Shown: positions 58,929 to 64,000 of the stretch, in pieces
How the letters are laid out: every line of letters starts with the position of its first letter
How positions within the stretch are numbered: the first letter of the stretch is position 1
From: Globomyces pollinis-pini
Taxonomy: Eukaryota > Chytridiomycota > Chytridiomycetes > Rhizophydiales > Globomycetaceae
Reading direction: 5' to 3'
Assembly (NCBI GenBank): GCA_025399215.1
Contig: MU621115.1
Location: 42,110 to 106,109 of the forward strand
Length of the DNA stretch: 64,000 bases
The notes under the pieces: model-generated
Seen by the model: the letters and a program-made list of their open reading frames with translations, nothing else
What the model was told of the DNA's origin: nothing
The model's database searches: none
Position numbers and translations under genes: made by a program

Positions 58929-60501
58929 ATGTGGGGTTATCTATTGAATGCCTTGTACGCGCAAGCATCTGTATTGAACATTCAAAACTATGATAGTTTT
59001 CACACCACTAAATCTGAATATTCAATCAAACATTCCATCAAGACTGTGAAGGGTGTTCATGGAGAAACAGATTGGAATGTCTTTTCTCACCAAGAGTTTC
59101 CTGGGTACGCTTTACGAATCAAGGATAATGTCACTCTTTGTGATCCTACCGTTAAACAGGTATTGATATTTTACTCTTTAATCCCTAGTATTCTGGTTAT
59201 TTGGACACGGCTGATGATCGTCATTTCTATTTCTGGTTCTTTGAGAGTCGTTCTAATCCATCCACTGATCCAGTTTTGATGTGGTTGAATGGAGGTCCTG
59301 GTTGCTCATCTTTTATTGGTCTCTTGATGGAATTGGGACCTTGCCGAGTTCATAAAGGTGGAAATGGCACTTTCCCTAATCCTTACTCTTGGAATTCAAA
59401 TGCTAATATCTTTTTCTTGGATGAGGTCAGATGAATATCCTAATCTTTAGCCTGTTAATGTTGGATTTTCTTATTCCGACACTCAAAGAATTGGAACTAC
59501 TGAAGATGCTGCCAAGGATGTCTATACATTCTTGCAATTGTTTTTTGATGCCTTCCCAAAATACTCAAAATTGGATTTCCATGTTAGTGGTGAAAGTTAC
59601 GCTGGGCATTATATTCCTGCTATCGGAAAAGAAATCAACGATAACAACAATGCGATTCTGAAGGGGGGAAAGAAAGGACTTCACATCAATCTCAAATCTT
59701 TGGCTATTGGGAACGGAATCACTGATGCTTTGACTCAATACAAGTATTATCCTGATATGGCTGAAGATACAAAGTATGGTCCTATCTTGACTCCTGAAGT
59801 TCATAAAAAGATGCGAAATGGTTGGCCAGTTTGTAAGTTGCTCATCAACGCTTGTTATCATTGGCAGTCACCATACACTTGTGTGTAAGTATTTTCAAAA
59901 GCTAATACTAGCCCTGCTTCCAAATTCTGTGAAGATTTAATGTTTGATGATTTCTCCAAGGCTGGCTTGAATGTTTATGATATCAGACTACCAGTATTTA
60001 AATAGCCATATCTAAATACTATAGGTTGGTGATACTACTTTTGATGATATGGAAAATGATATTGCGATTTGGTTAAACAACCCTGAAATTCAAAAACAAC
60101 TCGGAGTTGATCGATTACATCAAGGATGTAATGATGCTGTTGGTGACGATTTCCATAAAAATGGAGACAAGATGTGGCCAATCGTTCATGGTATTCCACA
60201 ACTGTTAGAAGAAGGAATTCAAATATTAATTTATGCTGGTGATGCTGACTGGACCTGCAATTGGATTGGAAACAAAGCATGGACGTTAGACTTACCATGG
60301 AGTGGACAAGAAGCATTCCAAAATGCAGAAGATGTGCTCTGGGTATCCAATATCACCAAGAGACCAGCTGGAGAAGTTCGTACTGCAGGAAACTTTACTT
60401 TTATGAGAGTGTATGAGTCTAGTCATTTTGTTCCTTTGGATCAACCTGAGCATTCACTTGAATTCATCAACAAATGGATAAACAACAAACCACTCGTTTA
60501 A
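58929..60501 (+). CDS. Serine carboxypeptidase Y-like (S10)
   Basis: Exons 58929-59159, 59189-59425, 59451-59884, 59912-59993 and 60025-60501 give 486 aa. It begins with a short hydrophobic signal-like segment. Motifs are [12 protein letters not shown], the nucleophile Ser in [10 protein letters not shown], the Asp in [11 protein letters not shown] and the His in [17 protein letters not shown]; note the usual GH before VP is SH here, but the catalytic His is kept. Cys-rich CKLLINACY and SKFCEDL segments match vacuolar CPY. Little propeptide is seen compared with yeast CPY, so it may be secreted. Confidence 0.93.
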
Positions 60502-60594
60502 TTCATTACAGAATAAAACATCGATTTCATTCCATTATTTTTACTGGTATCCATTCAAGTATTTGCTCCAATCCGTACTTCACGTTCTTTCAGT

Positions 60595-60777
60595 CTAATA
60601 TTCCATGTTGCACTTCATATATAGAGACATAAGTAACAGGTAAACTAAGATAGTCATATACAGTGCAATGTATTCCCACCCATAGACTTTTTTCCGTGCC
60701 GTGTATGAATGAGTCAGTGTATCCTTGAATTGGGGCACACAATGACTCATCTGATTTTTTGGAATAAAATCCAACAA
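60595..60777 (-). CDS. Small single-span membrane protein (60 aa)
   Basis: A 60-aa frame reading HCVPQFKDTLTHSYTARKKV in its first half, then a transmembrane helix (IALYMTILVYLLLMSLYM) and a short tail. The polar head followed by one helix resembles accessory subunits of mitochondrial complexes, but I cannot assign it. It could start at the second Met (residue 10). It is divergent from the RNA-repair gene with only 31 bp between start codons. Confidence 0.55.
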   Translation of the reverse strand: MLDFIPKNQMSHCVPQFKDTLTHSYTARKKVYGWEYIALYMTILVYLLLMSLYMKCNMEY

Positions 60778-60808
60778 AGAAATGGAAAGTTAGTAAAAAT
60801 TAAGAAGG

Positions 60809-63603
60809 ATGGATAAATGTGAATTAAAAAACGAATTTGGAACCATTAGGTTGACTAGTCCATCATTTGATCGGTTGGATACTCGATTAATACCTCAAGA
60901 AGCAATCAACAACAAATGCAAATCAAGGACCGAATCATTATATATGTCAGTCACTACTCCATTAGAAAAAGTAGAATTTAATCATTTCAAAAATATTGAT
61001 ATTGAAAACGTAAAGGTCTATCCTATTGGTTTAGGAACAAAAAAAGGTGTATATTTTTATGTAATTGGATGTCCTGCACTTCAATTAATCAGATCCAAGT
61101 TAGGATTACCTTGGATTTCATTTCATGTAACTCTTGGATTCAACATAAATGACAATCACACTATTGACAAAGGTCCCCTTTCACTTATTCATCGTGATTT
61201 AAAGAAAGACGATATTGATGTGATTATCTCAAATCTGAAAGACCATTACAAAACTTTGATAGGGACACCTCTAGAAAAAGATATGATTCAATATTCAAAC
61301 GAATTGTTATCTTATGCACTTGAAAGGTGTAAAACAAACAATATCGAATTACTGGCATTCAAATCATTTATCAGTTTCAATAGTCAGCAGTATTTGGAAT
61401 GTCGAGCAACTGCACAAGAAGGATTGATTCTGGACCCAAACCATCAGGAGTGCTTGATTCGATTCGCAGATGCATCATTTAAATTGGGATATTATGAATC
61501 TTCATTACTAGCTTATTGGAAATTATACATTCACACATCACAGCCAAAATTGAAGTCACACATACATACCAAGATTCATAAATTATGGAAAAAGGGTATA
61601 GTAAACATTGAAATGATTGAAAATGACTTACTAAAACTAAATGAAGAAGAAATGGAAACATATCGAAGACAGAGAATGAGTTTTGTACAACCTTTGGAAA
61701 CTTGCGAACAGATTAACGTACCGGAACCAAGAGTGATGGTCAAACTAGCAAATGTAGACTATAAGCTTCCCAGGTTTTTTTCCTGGATAGTTCCATTTGT
61801 ATTGGGTGGAATGTCCACTCCAAAATGCTCCACTGATATTCGCCATTTGAAGAACTTGGGAATTTCCAATGTTATTACGCTGACTGAGGAGGAACCTTTG
61901 GATCCGAAATGGTTTCAGGGAATTTCGAATCATTTTTGGCCAGTTAAAAATTATTATCCTCCTTCTATTGCACACATTGACGAATTTATGAAAGTATTAA
62001 TTGGATCAATATTCTCTGAAAATCCTGGATCTGTACTGGTGCATTGTGGAGGAGGTAATCTACAGTTTATTTTAATATTCTAGGGAAAGGAAGAGCTGGT
62101 AGTATGATCGCCTGTTATTTGGCAACGTTTGGTCTTGCAGTACCACCAGAACCTTGTGCTCAATGTAAAAATAAACCAGCCATTCATTGTACGAATGCAG
62201 CTTGTGCCTTTGGATCCCATCCTGTGATGAATGCAGGTGATGCAATTGCTCTGCTCAGAGCTATGCGACCTGGTAGTATTGAAACCAAACGACAAGAGAA
62301 TTTTATTTCAGAATACATTACAGAAAAGTGGAAACGTATTGGTGAAGGAAAACAGATTTATGATGCTATCAATACTGAAACTGATACCGAAGGAGAGATC
62401 ATTTACACTGGATCAAAATCAATTAGACCACTTCTTTTAGTCCTAATGGGTCTACCGGGTTCGGGAAAATCTTGGTTCAGTGAAAAACTAGCTGCAGGAT
62501 ACGCGAATTGGATGAGAGTATCACAAGATGATATTGGGAGTAAATCGGCATGTGAAACCATGGTATCAAATTATTCCAAAACTCTTGGAAAACCACATCG
62601 ATTAGTTATTGACAGATGCAATCCAAGAGCTGAAGACAGAAAGCTTTGGAGAAACATTGCTGGAAATCCCAAAAGCTGTGCTATTGTATATTTTTCTGCA
62701 ACTGGAGAAACGTGTACAAAAAGAACTGAACAACGATTAAATCATCCAACGGTTCGACCACATTCTGGAGCCAATATTGTAAAATCATTTGAAAAACAGT
62801 TGGAGTTACCTTCATTATCAGAAGGATTTGATACTATCTACACAGTATCCAATTTCGCAGATGCAAACCTATTGCTAAAGCATTTTGGAGTGAAACAAGC
62901 AGATGAATTCAAGTTTATCAAATATCCTAGAACTCGACATTTATATAACTTGGGAAGTGCCACCAGAGATGATTTGATTCTGGATGAAACAGATGCATTA
63001 GCATTTCTTCAAACAACTTCCCCAAAATCTCTAACCATCCAAGAAAAAGTCGATGGTGCCAATGTTGGTTTTCGAATGGATAGAAATGGGGAAATAATAT
63101 GTCAGAATCGAACACATATAATCAATAGTGCCTCACACCCACAATTTCAAAAATTGGGTGCTTGGATCTATCGCCATAAGGACTCACTCTCTACCATCTT
63201 GGGTTCCAATGATGATCGAATATTATTTGGAGAATGGATGGCTGCGAAACATTCAATTCATTATGATCAACTCGATGATTATTTCATTGCATTTGATTGT
63301 TATGATATCAAAAGCAATTCATTTTACAGCGTCAAACGTTTTCATGAATTGTTACAAAATACGACTTTAATCACTGTACCTGTGATTGAAATCCCAGCTA
63401 TTTTGAATAGAGATACTTTAGTAGGATTACTAAATGATCCTTCTGTTTTCTCAAGTAAAACTCCACGTGAAGGATTGGTATTGCGTATTGATCAAGGTGA
63501 TTGGATGGTTGATAAAGCGAAAATGGTTCGACCAGACTTTATCGCGGGAAATGTTCATTGGAAGCATGCTAAACCAGAACAGAACACCTTGAAGTTGAGT
63601 TAA
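60809..63603 (+). CDS. Multidomain RNA repair protein: 2H-like + TPR + DSP phosphatase + P-loop kinase + RNA ligase
   Basis: Two exons (60809-62054, 62084-63603) give 921 aa. Residues 60-140 resemble a 2H phosphoesterase, with one clear HxT box (FHVTLGF). A TPR-like helical block (about 150-265) follows. The DSP-type phosphatase has HCGGGKGR at 412-419 (HCX5R, Cys413), assembled across the 29-nt intron. A polynucleotide-kinase-like P-loop GLPGSGKS sits at 538-545 with a VIDRCNPR segment after it. The C-terminal ligase has the nucleotidyl-Lys motif KVDGANVG (Lys737), LFGEWMAAKH, EGLVLRI (Glu878) and KMVRPDF near 895-900, the order of T4 Rnl2-type RNA ligases. The arrangement suggests end-healing and sealing of broken RNA in one chain. 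The second HxT of 2H enzymes was not found, so that module may be degenerate. Confidence 0.9.
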
Positions 63604-63813
63604 TCTATTTTATTGTTATTAATATAACTGTCTTAATCATCCATTCTATTTTATTTAGTTTATACTACGTGAGTATATTAGTTGATACATTGCTGATTTA
63701 CTATTCAATTCTCTCAAATTTAGTTAAGTGCAACAAAATAGAACGATTAATTTAATACAACTATAAATATATGAAATTTTTGTAAATGATATATTGTTCA
63801 CTTTCGGTTAAAG

Positions 63814-64000
63814 CTAAAAGCTACGAAGTTCGTCATTTCTTGAACTCCAGACCGCATCACAGTGAATGATGAGGAATTCATTGCCAGATCTATCAATCCT
63901 AACGTTAGTTACAAATGTACATACCCTTTGAATTGCCTCCAGAAGCATTTTCAGGGAAGGATCCATAGACAAACTCAAAAGAAGAGTTGCTACTCTTGGA
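63814..64000 (-). CDS. Partial gene, C-terminal exons (runs off right edge)
   Basis: Minus-strand exons 63925-64000 and 63814-63898, separated by a 26-nt GTATGT...TAG intron, encode about 53 C-terminal residues: LLLSLSMDPSLKMLLEAIQR, then IDRSGNEFLIIHCDAVWSSR and a stop. The amino-acid composition and clean splice site support a real gene. I do not recognise the family from this fragment. Confidence 0.6.
   Translation of the reverse strand, partial: PRVATLLLSLSMDPSLKMLLEAIQRVCTFVTNVRIDRSGNEFLIIHCDAVWSSRNDELRSF

Overview
This window comes from an AT-rich eukaryotic genome that is almost certainly fungal and, by inference, an early-diverging zoosporic (chytrid-like) fungus. The fungal calls are a Sho1 osmosensor, a QRRRW-type chitin synthase, an NSA2/DBP7 ribosome-assembly pair and a fungal-style biotin ligase with an amidotransferase-like N-terminus. 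Features lost from most yeasts are retained: a RabGGTase alpha with insert and LRR domains, RalGAP beta, LRRC57, RBM42, UreD and a NADAR protein. Genes are packed tightly on both strands. I placed about 126 introns; nearly all are only 22-39 nt long, usually GTA...TAG. Every multi-exon model that is complete inside the window gives a total coding length divisible by three.

Left block (1-18 kb): mitochondrial rRNA dimethyltransferase (partial), SHO1, a kinesin-4, two tandem diverged RhoGAP-like paralogues, BET4/RabGGTase alpha, a secreted trypsin-like protease and DBP7. Middle-left block (18-26 kb): THO2/THOC2 with a long charged, repeat-bearing tail, sharing a 60-bp divergent promoter with TRM8/METTL1.

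Accessory block (26-36 kb): four tandem paralogues of an unrecognised multi-pass membrane protein (384-427 aa) whose intron positions differ between copies. Lodged among them are an HNH-nuclease gene with a coiled-coil N-terminus, a ~390-bp segment duplicated at about 99% identity, an inverted decayed copy of the TRM8 3' end, a Tc1/mariner transposase remnant and a 65-N assembly gap that very probably hides a second HNH copy.

Right block (36-64 kb): UreD, NADAR, an SRF/MCM1-type MADS-box factor whose MADS domain is split by an intron, GSK3, a possible promethin/LDO-like membrane protein with a CCAAT + ACGCGAAT repeat upstream, LRRC57, NSA2, biotin-protein ligase, an unknown coiled-coil protein, an MCUR1/DUF1640 protein, a TPR-metallo-beta-lactamase fusion, RALGAPB, chitin synthase, RBM42, a carboxypeptidase Y-like protease, a 60-aa membrane peptide, and a 921-aa polypeptide that joins 2H-phosphoesterase-like, TPR-like, dual-specificity-phosphatase, P-loop kinase and RNA-ligase modules. 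This last gene is the best candidate for an undescribed system: an all-in-one RNA repair enzyme. A partial gene runs off the right edge. I saw no tRNA, rRNA, CRISPR or intact transposon.
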